From contig JAZPXL010000004.1 of NCBI GenBank assembly GCA_045543615.1, positions 1-31,331 on the forward strand: a DNA stretch of 31,331 bases, written 5' to 3'. The notes below the pieces were generated by a model that worked only from the letters and a program-made list of their open reading frames with translations, did no database searches and was not told where the DNA came from. A program made the position numbers and the translations under genes. This DNA comes from CAG-390 sp045543615. Lineage in GTDB: Bacteria > Bacillota > Clostridia > Oscillospirales > CAG-272. Below, one piece after another: positions 15,906 to 23,610 of the stretch. Numbering within the stretch: position 1 is the stretch's first letter; each line of letters starts with the position of its first letter.

Positions 15906-16733
15906 TTATTTAACGCCGAGCGCATCAAGCGCACCGACAACGTCGCCGTGTGCAGCAAGTGCCGCCTCGGCCGTCTCTCTTGAACAGCCCGACAGCTCAA
16001 TGATAATTCTTGTTGCACGCTCAATGAGCTTTTCGTTTGTCGGACGGACATTTACCATAAGATTTGAGCGAACCTTGCCTGTCTTAATCATAGCACAGGT
16101 TGAGAACATATTGAGTATCAGCTTTTGCGCAGTACCTGCCTTGAGTCTCGTTGAGCCTGAAATAACCTCAGGGCCAACGTAGGGCGACACGGAGACATCG
16201 CAAAGCTCCTCAAGAATACAGCCCGGGTTACAGGAAACGCCGATGGTGGCGCATCCTATCTCTCCGGCTCTCTTGAGTGCGCCAAGCACGAATGGAGCAC
16301 GCCCTGAGGCTGAAAGTCCGACAACAACGTCACCTTTTACAACGCCACCGTCATCAATGGAGCGTGCACCCCATTCCTCGCTGTCCTCAGCACCCTCAAC
16401 TGCTCTAAACATAGCACCCTCGCCGCCTGCAATAATGCCACGGACAAGCTCATAATCAACGCCAAAGGTGGGCGGGCATTCGGACGCATCGACAACGCCA
16501 AGTCTGCCCGATGTTCCGGCTCCGACGTATATCAGGTGACCACCATTCCGAAGAGCCTCGGTGATGATGTCGATAGCATTGGCAATCTCGGGCAGGCACT
16601 CGTCAATAGCATCCTCAACAGCACGGTTTTCGGAATTAATCAGGCGAACCATATCTATTGTGTCGAGCTTGTCAATATCCATTGTCCGAGGATTGCGACC
16701 CTCGGTTCTGAGTCTGTCATAATTGTCTCTCAA
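15906..16733 (-). CDS. murQ: N-acetylmuramic acid 6-phosphate etherase
   Basis: MurQ cleaves the lactyl ether of N-acetylmuramic acid 6-phosphate to GlcNAc 6-phosphate and D-lactate in cell wall recycling. The 275-residue protein is slightly short for the family (about 300). It has the opening RNPRTMDIDKLDT, the SIS motif GAGTSGRLG (71-79), the catalytic glutamate in DASECPPTF (Glu85) and EGAED from residue 113. The start is TTG at 16733, backed by AAGGAG seven bases upstream and by the family N-terminus. No MurNAc kinase or PTS gene is in the window. The MFS transporter two genes upstream could be the importer, as AmpG is in other bacteria; this is inference. Confidence 0.95.
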   Translation of the reverse strand: MRDNYDRLRTEGRNPRTMDIDKLDTIDMVRLINSENRAVEDAIDECLPEIANAIDIITEALRNGGHLIYVGAGTSGRLGVVDASECPPTFGVDYELVRGIIAGGEGAMFRAVEGAEDSEEWGARSIDDGGVVKGDVVVGLSASGRAPFVLGALKRAGEIGCATIGVSCNPGCILEELCDVSVSPYVGPEVISGSTRLKAGTAQKLILNMFSTCAMIKTGKVRSNLMVNVRPTNEKLIERATRIIIELSGCSRETAEAALAAHGDVVGALDALGVK

Positions 16734-16744
16734 AACTCGTCTCC

Positions 16745-17569
16745 TTATCTTCTCTGCGAGCTTTTCGGCTCAAACTGCTCAAATATTGCGATATGCCCCT
16801 TCGCCTTTACCTCTCCGTACTTTTCGGGAGTGGTAATGGTCCAGGCGAACATTGGAGTGTGGTAGAGCTTCTGGCAAATGAGAACGGAGAGATTGTTTGC
16901 ATCATTTACGTCATAAGAGATAAAATCGGGCTTCGAGATGCAGTTTGTGAGCATCAGTGAGAGAATGCACTTGATAAAGATGTTTTCCTTATTCTTCGAC
17001 TTGAACATATTTGTGACAAGCTGACCACGCAGATAGCGAGGACGGTTGATTCTAAACCAATTGAGAAGAATGGGATTGAACGAATGAATTGCAAAATATC
17101 CGTCATATTTGTCGAGCATACGGGCAACCTCCTCGCAAAGACGGGTGTTTTTGCCTTTAAGCTCAATAAGCAGGGGCGTTTTGGGATCAATTGCAGAGAG
17201 AACGTCTGCAAAGAGGGGGATCTTCTCGTATGTGCCGTTTAGTGGCGTCCAGCTAAGCTCTGATGCTGTCTTCGACTCAACTGCCTCAGCCTTGCCACAC
17301 ATTCTCTCAAGTGTGTCGTCGTGGAATACCACAACAACACCGTCACTCGAAAGGTGGAGATCAAGCTCGATGCCGTAGCCCTCACGGTCGGCTGCCCTGA
17401 AAGCCGTCATAGTGTTTTCAACGGCAAAATCACCGTGAAGTCCTCTGTGCGCATAGTCACGCCTCAGCGGCTCAAGTGAGGTCTTGGGCTCTGGACGGGG
17501 ACGGATGAGAAGAAGATATGCAACAAACAATACTGCAAGGACTGCGAGAATAATTATAGCGATGACCAT
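16745..17569 (-). CDS. Membrane-anchored glycerophosphodiester phosphodiesterase
   Basis: A GDPD-family enzyme that releases glycerol 3-phosphate from glycerophosphodiesters. The 274-residue protein starts with one transmembrane helix (about 2-22); the catalytic domain begins with AHRG (His41, Arg42). Glu51 in VENT, Glu68 and Asp70 in IELDL, and His83 in FHDD are the expected metal and catalytic residues. ELKGK and the C-terminal barrel strands follow. The orientation of the anchor is not certain; an arginine cluster just after the helix suggests the domain may stay on the inner face. ATG at 17569 with GAGGT upstream. It lies 11 bp before murQ and 39 bp after the MFS gene. Confidence 0.9.
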   Translation of the reverse strand: MVIAIIILAVLAVLFVAYLLLIRPRPEPKTSLEPLRRDYAHRGLHGDFAVENTMTAFRAADREGYGIELDLHLSSDGVVVVFHDDTLERMCGKAEAVESKTASELSWTPLNGTYEKIPLFADVLSAIDPKTPLLIELKGKNTRLCEEVARMLDKYDGYFAIHSFNPILLNWFRINRPRYLRGQLVTNMFKSKNKENIFIKCILSLMLTNCISKPDFISYDVNDANNLSVLICQKLYHTPMFAWTITTPEKYGEVKAKGHIAIFEQFEPKSSQRR

Positions 17570-17608
17570 TTTTTACCTCGGTTTTATACGATTATACAAA
17601 GAGTAGAA

Positions 17609-19135
17609 TTATTTTCTGATGGGCTTTGCGTCACCGTGCTTAACGAAGCACATTGTAACGATAGCAAGTGCTGCCGCTATTGCAGCGTAGGGGAAGAGGA
17701 TCCTGTATCCAAGCTGGTCCATAAGGAAGCCTGAGAAAATGGGCGTGATGGTCTGTGCAGCCATACTTGCTGTATAGTAGTAGCCTGTGTAGCGACCAAC
17801 ATTACTGCCCGTTGCAAGCTCAACAACCATCGGGAAGGAGTTTACGTTGATAGTTGCCCATCCGATACCTGCAAGGGAGAAGAGAACCATCATTACGGGA
17901 AGAGGCGTGCCGCTGTCAAGGAAGGAGGCGATGAGGAACGCTGTTGAGAGCATAATTACGCCTGTGATAACAGTCTTCTTGCGACCGAACTTGGATGCAA
18001 TAAAGCCTACGGGGATGTAAGCGATGAGGGCTGCGATGTTGGCAACGAGAAGAGTTGAGTTGTAGTCAAGGGAAAGAACGCTGCTTGCGTAAACGCTGTA
18101 TTTGCTCGTTACTGCATTGTAGCCAAAGAACCAGAAGACAACCGACGCAAGAAGCAGAATGAGGGAGATGCGCTCTGAACGGGAGAGCTTGCGGCTTCCC
18201 GACTTCTTTGCCTCCTCGTCCTCCTCTTCGGTGGAAAGCCCGTGCTCACGGCTAAACTCCTCCATCTCAGCGACGAATTTGTTCTCACGAACTGTAAGGA
18301 GGAACATTGTAAGGCAGAAGATCATAACGCCGGCAACGGCGCAGAAATAGCCTGTGTATCTCATATAGGTGTTGTTTACACTACCTGTTGCAAATATCAT
18401 ACCAAGACCGAGAACAAGGCTTCCGCCGATAGTTCCCATCAGGTTGATAACGGCATTACCCTTTGAACGCAGGGGGCTTGGGGTAACGTCGGGCATAAGC
18501 GCAACGGCAGGTGTACGGAAGGTTGCCATTGAGAGAAGCAGAATAAAGAGTACGGCAATAAAGAGGATCAGCATTGAGGGATCTTTTGCTGTGATCTCTT
18601 GTGCAATATAGGCGTTGCGTGCAGGCACGATATAGGTCGTGTAAAGCTCAGTGCCCTTGCCGTCCTCGCCAATGAAGACTTCTTTCATAAATGCATCACG
18701 GTCAGGAAACTTTTCGCTGAGAATAAATTCTTCACCGTTTGATGCTGTTATCTTGCCGTCATATTCGTAATCGTAGAGGACGGTCTTTGTTTCTACCGAA
18801 TCAATATCGGAGACGGCACCAAGCTTGTCAAGCTGTGCGTTGTCAACAAAGGAGAGACAGAGAAGTGCGCAAACTGCGAGAATAGTACCGGTCAGAATAA
18901 AGGGCGTGCGCTTGCCAAGCTTTGTTTTGGTCTTGTCGGAGAGAACTCCGAAGAGGGGAAGCAGGAAGAGGGCGAGGATGTTGTCGGCAGCCATAATGAT
19001 TCCCGACATAGCCTGTGACATACCGAAACGGTCGGTCAGAATCTTGGGAATAATGGTGTCGTATGCCTGCCAGAATGAGCATATAAGGAAGAATGCAAAG
19101 CCGACGCATATTGTGCGCTTGTAGTTGAGTTTCAT
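17609..19135 (-). CDS. MFS transporter (GPH/SLC45-like), substrate unknown
   Basis: A 508-residue major facilitator with about twelve helices. The first helices carry the MFS loop signature GVLSDKTKTKLGKRTPFI around residues 63-80, typical of the sugar-cation (GPH) or SLC45-like branch. A large polar insertion of roughly 85 residues follows helix 3 (about 97-180) and is probably outside the cell. A charged cytoplasmic loop (about 290-320, EEEDEEAKKSGSRK) separates the two halves. ATG at 19135 with GGAGT upstream. Its place before a glycerophosphodiesterase gene and murQ suggests it imports a wall sugar or glycerophosphodiester; sequence alone does not settle this. Confidence 0.83.
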   Translation of the reverse strand: MKLNYKRTICVGFAFFLICSFWQAYDTIIPKILTDRFGMSQAMSGIIMAADNILALFLLPLFGVLSDKTKTKLGKRTPFILTGTILAVCALLCLSFVDNAQLDKLGAVSDIDSVETKTVLYDYEYDGKITASNGEEFILSEKFPDRDAFMKEVFIGEDGKGTELYTTYIVPARNAYIAQEITAKDPSMLILFIAVLFILLLSMATFRTPAVALMPDVTPSPLRSKGNAVINLMGTIGGSLVLGLGMIFATGSVNNTYMRYTGYFCAVAGVMIFCLTMFLLTVRENKFVAEMEEFSREHGLSTEEEDEEAKKSGSRKLSRSERISLILLLASVVFWFFGYNAVTSKYSVYASSVLSLDYNSTLLVANIAALIAYIPVGFIASKFGRKKTVITGVIMLSTAFLIASFLDSGTPLPVMMVLFSLAGIGWATINVNSFPMVVELATGSNVGRYTGYYYTASMAAQTITPIFSGFLMDQLGYRILFPYAAIAAALAIVTMCFVKHGDAKPIRK

Positions 19136-19157
19136 AACTTACTCCTTTTTATTTTGC

Positions 19158-19727
19158 TTATTTTGTGCTTGCGTTCTCTGTACGCTTTGAAAGCAGATAG
19201 GCAGTCTTGAGCACAGCGGCCTGTGTTTTGCCGTCAGTGACACGTCCGTCAGCAATCATATCGCAGAGGGTGGTAAGAGGAATGCGCTCTATTGTGAGAA
19301 ATTCGTCATCGTCAGGGTCTGTTTCTCCAAAATGAAGTCCCTCGGCAAGATACATTCCGATAACCTCACCGAGTATGGCAGGTGAGGGAATATAGTCGCC
19401 AATAAAGGTAAGACGGTCTGCAACAGCTCCCGTTTCCTCACGAAGCTCACGCCTTGCGGCGAGCTCACGGTCACTCTCGCCTGCATCAATTTTGCCTGCG
19501 GGAAGCTCAAGCATAACACGCTCGTGTGGGTAACGGTACTGGTTGACACAGATGACACAACCATCATCGGTCAGTGGGAGGACGCATACAGCTCCGTTGT
19601 GACGGATAACCTCACGGGTGGAGGTGTTTCCGTTAGGCAGGGTGACACAGTCAACCTCAAGGGTAACGATCTTACCCCTGTAAATCACCTCGCCGTCAAT
19701 TTTCTTTTCGGTAAGCTCCAAATCCAT
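19158..19727 (-). CDS. NUDIX hydrolase, ADP-ribose pyrophosphatase-like
   Basis: A 189-residue NUDIX enzyme resembling NudF/ADP-ribose pyrophosphatases, which hydrolyse ADP-ribose to AMP and ribose 5-phosphate. The Nudix helix lies at residues 78-101 (GKIDAGE ... RRELREETGA). Its spacing between the first Glu and REL is one residue longer than the classic pattern. NQYRYPHERVMLELPAG before it is typical of the ADPRase group. An in-frame TTG directly precedes the ATG at 19727; either could start translation, since AGGAG lies 11 to 14 bases upstream. First gene of the five-gene minus-strand operon ending with the decarboxylase. Confidence 0.9.
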   Translation of the reverse strand: MDLELTEKKIDGEVIYRGKIVTLEVDCVTLPNGNTSTREVIRHNGAVCVLPLTDDGCVICVNQYRYPHERVMLELPAGKIDAGESDRELAARRELREETGAVADRLTFIGDYIPSPAILGEVIGMYLAEGLHFGETDPDDDEFLTIERIPLTTLCDMIADGRVTDGKTQAAVLKTAYLLSKRTENASTK

Positions 19728-19765
19728 CAAAAGACATCACGCTCCTTTAGTTTACACTTATAGTT

Positions 19766-19794
19766 ATTATACACCGATTTTTAGACTTTGTAAA
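19766..19794 (-). promoter_or_regulatory. Promoter for the NUDIX-MFS-GDPD-murQ-decarboxylase operon
   Basis: Minus strand TTTACA (19789-19794), 17-bp spacer, TATAAT (19766-19771). It is divergent from the ASCH promoter 40 bp away. Confidence 0.8.
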
Positions 19795-19835
19795 GAATTA
19801 TTTTTACACACGGCTGTGGTTTTTGCGGCTTTTGC

Positions 19836-19864
19836 TTGAATTGTCGGGATAAATATGATAGAAT
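19836..19864 (+). promoter_or_regulatory. Promoter for the ASCH-tcdA pair
   Basis: TTGAAT (19836-19841), 17-bp spacer, TAGAAT (19859-19864). Confidence 0.65.
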
Positions 19865-19902
19865 AAAACAAAAGATGCAGAAAACAAAGGAGTGCGTGGA
19901 CG

Positions 19903-20247
19903 ATGACGCATTATTTGAATTTGAAAGCACGTCCGTTTGAGGCTATAAGAGAGGGAAGAAAGACCGTAGAGCTGCGCCTTTGGGACGAAAAAAGACAGAA
20001 GATCAAAGTAGGAGACACGCTTGTGTTTGAGGAAGACGGTGGAGGGGGACGGCGCATTTCGTGCAGAGTTCTCGCGCTTCATCGCTTTGAGAGCTTCAGC
20101 GAGCTTTATGCCACGCTCCCTCTTGATAAATGTGGGTACAGGGAAGAAGAGCTTCCGTTTGCAACATACAGGGATATGGAGCAGTATTACCCACCCGAAA
20201 AGCAAGAGAAATACGGCGTTGTCGGCATTGAGCTTGAGATGATGTAA
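19903..20247 (+). CDS. ASCH domain protein
   Basis: A 114-residue protein covering one ASCH domain, a PUA-like beta-barrel thought to bind RNA or modified nucleotides; some members hydrolyse N4-acetylcytidine. The features are LKARPFEAIREGRKTVELRLWDEKR, with the conserved GRKTVE(L)R near residues 18-25, then KVGDTLVFE, and a C-terminal YGVVGIELE strand. ATG at 19903 is preceded by AAAGGAG at ten bases. tcdA starts 45 bp downstream in the same direction, so the two are probably co-transcribed. A tRNA or nucleotide link to tcdA is attractive but unproven. Confidence 0.85.
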   Translation: MTHYLNLKARPFEAIREGRKTVELRLWDEKRQKIKVGDTLVFEEDGGGGRRISCRVLALHRFESFSELYATLPLDKCGYREEELPFATYRDMEQYYPPEKQEKYGVVGIELEMM

Positions 20248-20292
20248 ACGGTACTGAAGAAAAGCTTTAGTGACTGTAGAAAGAGGTTTTTT

Positions 20293-21012
20293 ATGGCATT
20301 TGACAATTCAAGAGGAGAGGCATTGCTTGGGCAGAGAGGAATAGAGAGACTTGCAAATGCGCACGTTGCCGTGTTCGGAGTCGGTGGCGTTGGTGGACAT
20401 CTTTGCGAGGCACTTGTGCGCTCGGGCGTGGGCGAGATCACTGTTGTGGACGGTGACATAGTAGCACCGTCAAATCTCAATCGCCAGATTATTGCGCTTG
20501 CGTCCAACATCGGCAGATCAAAGGTCGAGGTTATGGCAGAGAGAATTGCAGATATAAATCCCGATTGCAAGGTACACGCCCTGCACCTGTTCTATCTCCC
20601 CGAAAACGCAGATAGCGTGAATTTTGATGAGTTTGATTTTGTAGCCGATGCCGTCGATACCGTGGCGGCAAAGGTTGATATTATATGCAGAGCTGCCACT
20701 GCGGGCGTGCCTGTTATATCTTCAATGGGAGCCGGGAACAAGCTGTACCCCGAACGCTTCCGTATCTCCGACATATACGAGACGAGTGTATGCCCACTTG
20801 CAAGAGTTATGCGCAAGCAGATGAAGGACAGGGGCATCACCTCGCTCCCCGTTGTCTGGTCGGACGAGCCGCCACTCTCTCCGAGTGGGCTTAAAACGGA
20901 CGGCGGCGAGGTGCGCAGAAGCACACCCGGCAGCCTTGCCTTTGTGCCGTCTGCGGCAGGCCTGCTTATGGCAGGCTACATCGTAAGACAGATAGCTTTT
21001 GGGGAAAAATAA
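20293..21012 (+). CDS. tcdA: tRNA threonylcarbamoyladenosine dehydratase
   Basis: TcdA (CsdL) is an E1-like ATP-dependent enzyme that cyclises t6A at position 37 of tRNAs reading ANN codons. The 239-residue protein has the Rossmann motif GVGGVG (29-34), the VDGDIVAPSNLNRQI segment with the catalytic arginine, DAVDTVAAKVDII, and ETSVCPLARVMRK with a conserved cysteine. The C-terminal SDEPP and GSLAFVPSAAGL segments fit the family. ATG at 20293 has AGAGG upstream. It follows the ASCH gene and ends at the hairpin at 21020, which it shares with the convergent uracil-DNA glycosylase gene. Confidence 0.93.
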   Translation: MAFDNSRGEALLGQRGIERLANAHVAVFGVGGVGGHLCEALVRSGVGEITVVDGDIVAPSNLNRQIIALASNIGRSKVEVMAERIADINPDCKVHALHLFYLPENADSVNFDEFDFVADAVDTVAAKVDIICRAATAGVPVISSMGAGNKLYPERFRISDIYETSVCPLARVMRKQMKDRGITSLPVVWSDEPPLSPSGLKTDGGEVRRSTPGSLAFVPSAAGLLMAGYIVRQIAFGEK

Positions 21013-21019
21013 AAGAGAA

Positions 21020-21047
21020 AAGCACCCGACAATTTTGTCGGGTGCTT
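21020..21047. terminator. Bidirectional terminator between tcdA and the UDG gene
   Basis: 13-bp perfect stem AAGCACCCGACAA / TTGTCGGGTGCTT (21020-21032 and 21035-21047), flanked by A-rich and T-rich ends, between two convergent stop codons. Confidence 0.9.
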
Positions 21048-21051
21048 GTTG

Positions 21052-21645
21052 TTATTCTCCGTCCACGCCGTCGAGGCGGGCACGGATCTTTTTCATATCT
21101 GCAAGCATATCCTCTTTTTTGCGAGGGTCACGCAACAGCAACGCCGGATGATAGACAGCCATCATTGAAAACTGCCCACGCTCAAACCACACGCCGTGCT
21201 CGGCTGTAATCTTGAAGTCGGGCTTGATCAGCTTCATAGCGGCAATTCTGCCAAGGCAGACGATGATCTCAGGCTGAATGAGCCTAACCTGCGCACGCAA
21301 GAAGTCCATACACGCCACCTCCTCCTCGGGACGTGGGTCACGGTTCTTCGGAGGGCGACATTTGAGAATATTTGCTATGTAGACGTCCTCTCTCGCTATA
21401 TCCACGGCGTAGAGAAAACGGTCGAGAAGCTGACCTGCTCTGCCGACAAACGGAGTTCCCGAAAGATCCTCCCTCTCGCCCGGAGCTTCTCCTATAAACA
21501 TAAGCCTTGCCTCTCTGTTGCCTGTGCCGAAAACGCAATTCGTTCGTGTTTTCCAAAGCTCGCATCCCCTGCAAGCACGGCATCTTTCCTCAAGTGCCGT
21601 CCACGCAGCCTCTTTTTCAATCAGAGAAAGCTCCTCTTGTGCCAT
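21052..21645 (-). CDS. Uracil-DNA glycosylase, family 4 (iron-sulfur)
   Basis: Family 4 UDG removes uracil from DNA and carries a [4Fe-4S] cluster. In the 197-residue protein the cluster ligands are expected at Cys25 and Cys28 (CRGCELWKTR) and at the cysteines in NILKCRPPKNRDP and EVACMDFL. Motif 1 is GEAPGERED (52-60) and the C-terminal active-site motif is VYHPALLLR. A longer frame opens at a TTG at 21681. The ATG at 21645 is preferred because GGAGGT sits five bases before it and the -10 box at 21701 leaves a normal leader. The gene has its own consensus promoter inside the end of the MecA-like gene. Confidence 0.92.
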   Translation of the reverse strand: MAQEELSLIEKEAAWTALEERCRACRGCELWKTRTNCVFGTGNREARLMFIGEAPGEREDLSGTPFVGRAGQLLDRFLYAVDIAREDVYIANILKCRPPKNRDPRPEEEVACMDFLRAQVRLIQPEIIVCLGRIAAMKLIKPDFKITAEHGVWFERGQFSMMAVYHPALLLRDPRKKEDMLADMKKIRARLDGVDGE

Positions 21646-21690
21646 TTTTACCTCCGTTTTGCCGCACGCATCGTTCGGCAAAGTTTTTGT

Positions 21691-22308
21691 TTATATATCT
21701 ATTATAACAGCTTCGCTTTTGCTTGTCAAGGAAGAAAGCGCAGAAAACTCCACTAAAGCCGTGGTTGCTCTCGGACTGTGTGGGCAAATTGGTACGCCAC
21801 ACTCCTTTATGTAGAGCGACGCACTCCCATCACTCACTCTCTCGCCGTACTCGTTAAGCACGGAGAGCGTGCCGCCGAGTCCGTCCTCCTTCGGTCGTGG
21901 CAAAATAAGTGCGCACCTGCCATCCTCAAGAGCGTATGCAAGGCTCTCATCATTGTACCCACGGGCTGACAGCACCACACACGCCGAGATGAGAGTGGAG
22001 AGGGATGGAAAGAGATAGACCATCTCGTCACATTCGCCCACTCTCTCAAACTCAAGCTCGCCCATAGCAGAAGAATCCACAACACGAGTGACGAACATCT
22101 CACATCCCCCGTCCCTTGAAGGAAAGACCTTGATTATGAGCCGCCCACTTTTGATGTCAAACCCACATTCTGCCCCTGCTTTCTCAAGCACAGGGCGAAA
22201 GCCACGGCGCATAGCAGTCACGGTGTCGGTCTCAATTCTGTACTTCTTCATATCCAGAGCGTCAAGCATAATCTTGAGCTTGCTTTTGCTGATAAGTATA
22301 AGCTCCAT
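21691..22308 (-). CDS. MecA-like ClpC adaptor protein
   Basis: A 205-residue protein with an N-terminal region like clostridial MecA adaptors: MELILISKSKLKIMLDALDM, then a FDIKSGRLIIKVFPSRDGGCEMFVT stretch matching the strand-rich MecA N-domain. MecA proteins hand substrates to the ClpC unfoldase; in Bacillus they control competence. The C-terminal part (about 85-205) has the alternating strands and helices expected of the ClpC-binding domain but is divergent. The frame is open up to a TTG at 22362, but the promoter -10 box at 22349-22354 overlaps the upstream ATG at 22350. Only the ATG at 22308 lies in the transcript, and it gives the family N-terminus. AGGGAG lies 15 bases upstream, a long spacing. 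Confidence 0.72.
   Translation of the reverse strand: MELILISKSKLKIMLDALDMKKYRIETDTVTAMRRGFRPVLEKAGAECGFDIKSGRLIIKVFPSRDGGCEMFVTRVVDSSAMGELEFERVGECDEMVYLFPSLSTLISACVVLSARGYNDESLAYALEDGRCALILPRPKEDGLGGTLSVLNEYGERVSDGSASLYIKECGVPICPHSPRATTALVEFSALSSLTSKSEAVIIDI
21701..21729 (-). promoter_or_regulatory. Consensus promoter for the UDG gene
   Basis: Minus strand TTGACA (21724-21729), 17-bp spacer, TATAAT (21701-21706). It lies within the last codons of the MecA-like gene. Confidence 0.85.
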
Positions 22309-22348
22309 ATTGATCTCATTTATCTCCCTTGAATGTTTTTCACTATAC

Positions 22349-22378
22349 ATTATAAGCCACAAGCAGGAGAAATGTAAC
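22349..22378 (-). promoter_or_regulatory. Promoter for the MecA-like gene
   Basis: Minus strand GTTACA (22373-22378), 18-bp spacer, TATAAT (22349-22354). This fixes the translation start at 22308 rather than 22350 or 22362. Confidence 0.65.
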
Positions 22379-22410
22379 CCCTAAAAATATGGTAGCTTAA
22401 GTACACACAA

Positions 22411-22439
22411 AAAGCTCCGACGCATAGCGTCGGAGCTTT
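22411..22439 (-). terminator. Terminator of the M42 peptidase gene
   Basis: 13-bp perfect stem AAAGCTCCGACGC / GCGTCGGAGCTTT with loop ATA, ending 11 bases from the peptidase stop and bordered by ACACAAA / TTTTGTG. It works in the minus direction and may also act in the plus direction. Confidence 0.88.
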
Positions 22440-22449
22440 ATTTTGTGTC

Positions 22450-23493
22450 TTAAACTCCGAAATACAGGAGAATAAGCTCAACTGTTGCCATAAGAGCGTC
22501 GGCGTGAGTGCGCTCCATACCGTGAGATGCGTGAACGCCCGGGCCTATGAGTGCGCCGGGTACATCGTGACCTGCCGACCACATAGCACCGATATCCGAG
22601 CCGTAGTAGGGGAAGATATCAACGCAATAGGGAAGAGAGGCTTCCTTTGCAAGAGAGATGAGCTTGCCTGTAAGCTCGTAATCGTAAGGGCCGCCGCCGT
22701 CCTTTGCGCAGATGGAGAGCTTGTGCTCGTCACCCGAAAGATCGCTTCCTACACAACCCATATCAACTGCAAGCATTGATGTAAGTCCATCGGGAACAAA
22801 TGCTGCACCGTGACCTACCTCCTCATACATCGAGATGAGGAATTTGATGTCATTCTTCGGAACTTTGCCACTGTCACGGAGTATTTTCAAAGCCGTCAGG
22901 ATGCAAGCAACGCTTGCCTTGTCGTCGATGAATCTCGATTTGAGATAGCCACTCTTTGTAACTGTTGTCTTGGGATCGAAGCAGATATAGTCTCCGTTTT
23001 CGATTCCGAGAGCACGGACATCATCGGCACTATGTACGTTTTCGTCAAGTCTGACATACATATTGTCGGGATCTCTCGTGCGTGAGCGAGCATCGGGATA
23101 AACGTGAACCGAAGGAGAACGGGAGAGAATAGTTCCGTCATACCTTTTGCCCTCTCTTGTGATGACAAAGCAGTATTCGCCGTCAAGCGAGTTGCATATA
23201 AGACCACCGACAGCCGTAAATGATAGCGTGCCGTCACCACCGATGGAGCGTACCATTGCGCCAAGGGTGTCACAATGCGCAGCAATTCCGAGGGGGGAGG
23301 AGCTGTCCTCGCCCTCATAGGTGCAGATAAAACAGCTTTTGCGTGTGCTCTCGAGCTTTAAGCCAAGCTCATCAGTTATCTCACGAACAAGGGATGCGAT
23401 CTCTACGCTGTAACCACTGGGGCTTGGAACTGCCATCAGTCGCTTTACGGTATCAAAGCAATAGGATAAATATTTTTCTCTGTCAAATTTCAT
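22450..23493 (-). CDS. M42-family metallopeptidase
   Basis: A 347-residue di-metal aminopeptidase of the M42/M20 clan, acting in the cytoplasm on short peptides. The motifs in order are AAHCDTLG (first His and Asp), FIDDKAS (bridging Asp), MYEEVGHGA (catalytic Glu and metal Glu), AVDMG (Asp) and ASHGMERTH (last His). The usual M42 dimerisation insertion is present between the first two. The frame begins at an ATG at 23505, but the ATG at 23493 is chosen because GGAGGT lies directly before it with normal spacing. It has its own promoter with an overlapping dyad and is separated from dapA by about 120 bp. Confidence 0.92.
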   Translation of the reverse strand: MKFDREKYLSYCFDTVKRLMAVPSPSGYSVEIASLVREITDELGLKLESTRKSCFICTYEGEDSSSPLGIAAHCDTLGAMVRSIGGDGTLSFTAVGGLICNSLDGEYCFVITREGKRYDGTILSRSPSVHVYPDARSRTRDPDNMYVRLDENVHSADDVRALGIENGDYICFDPKTTVTKSGYLKSRFIDDKASVACILTALKILRDSGKVPKNDIKFLISMYEEVGHGAAFVPDGLTSMLAVDMGCVGSDLSGDEHKLSICAKDGGGPYDYELTGKLISLAKEASLPYCVDIFPYYGSDIGAMWSAGHDVPGALIGPGVHASHGMERTHADALMATVELILLYFGV

Positions 23494-23550
23494 TTTTACC
23501 TCCATCCGTTACCAAAGCTGAAGCGTGAAACGGAGCTTCTCGTTTTTCTA

Positions 23551-23586
23551 TGCTAACATTTTAGCACAAAGGGAGGGCTTTGTCAA
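23551..23586 (-). promoter_or_regulatory. Promoter and overlapping operator-like dyad for the M42 gene
   Basis: Minus strand TTGACA (23581-23586), 17-bp spacer, TAAAAT (23558-23563). The inverted repeat TGCTAA-CATT-TTAGCA (23551-23566) covers the -10 box, where a repressor would block transcription. Confidence 0.78.
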
Positions 23587-23610
23587 TAAAGATGTGGCGC
23601 ATACTCTCCC

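Noticed and set aside
22309..22362. Longer MecA-like protein starting at 22362 or 22350
   Set aside because: The promoter -10 box overlaps the ATG at 22350, so these codons are not in the transcript, and there is no ribosome site before them.
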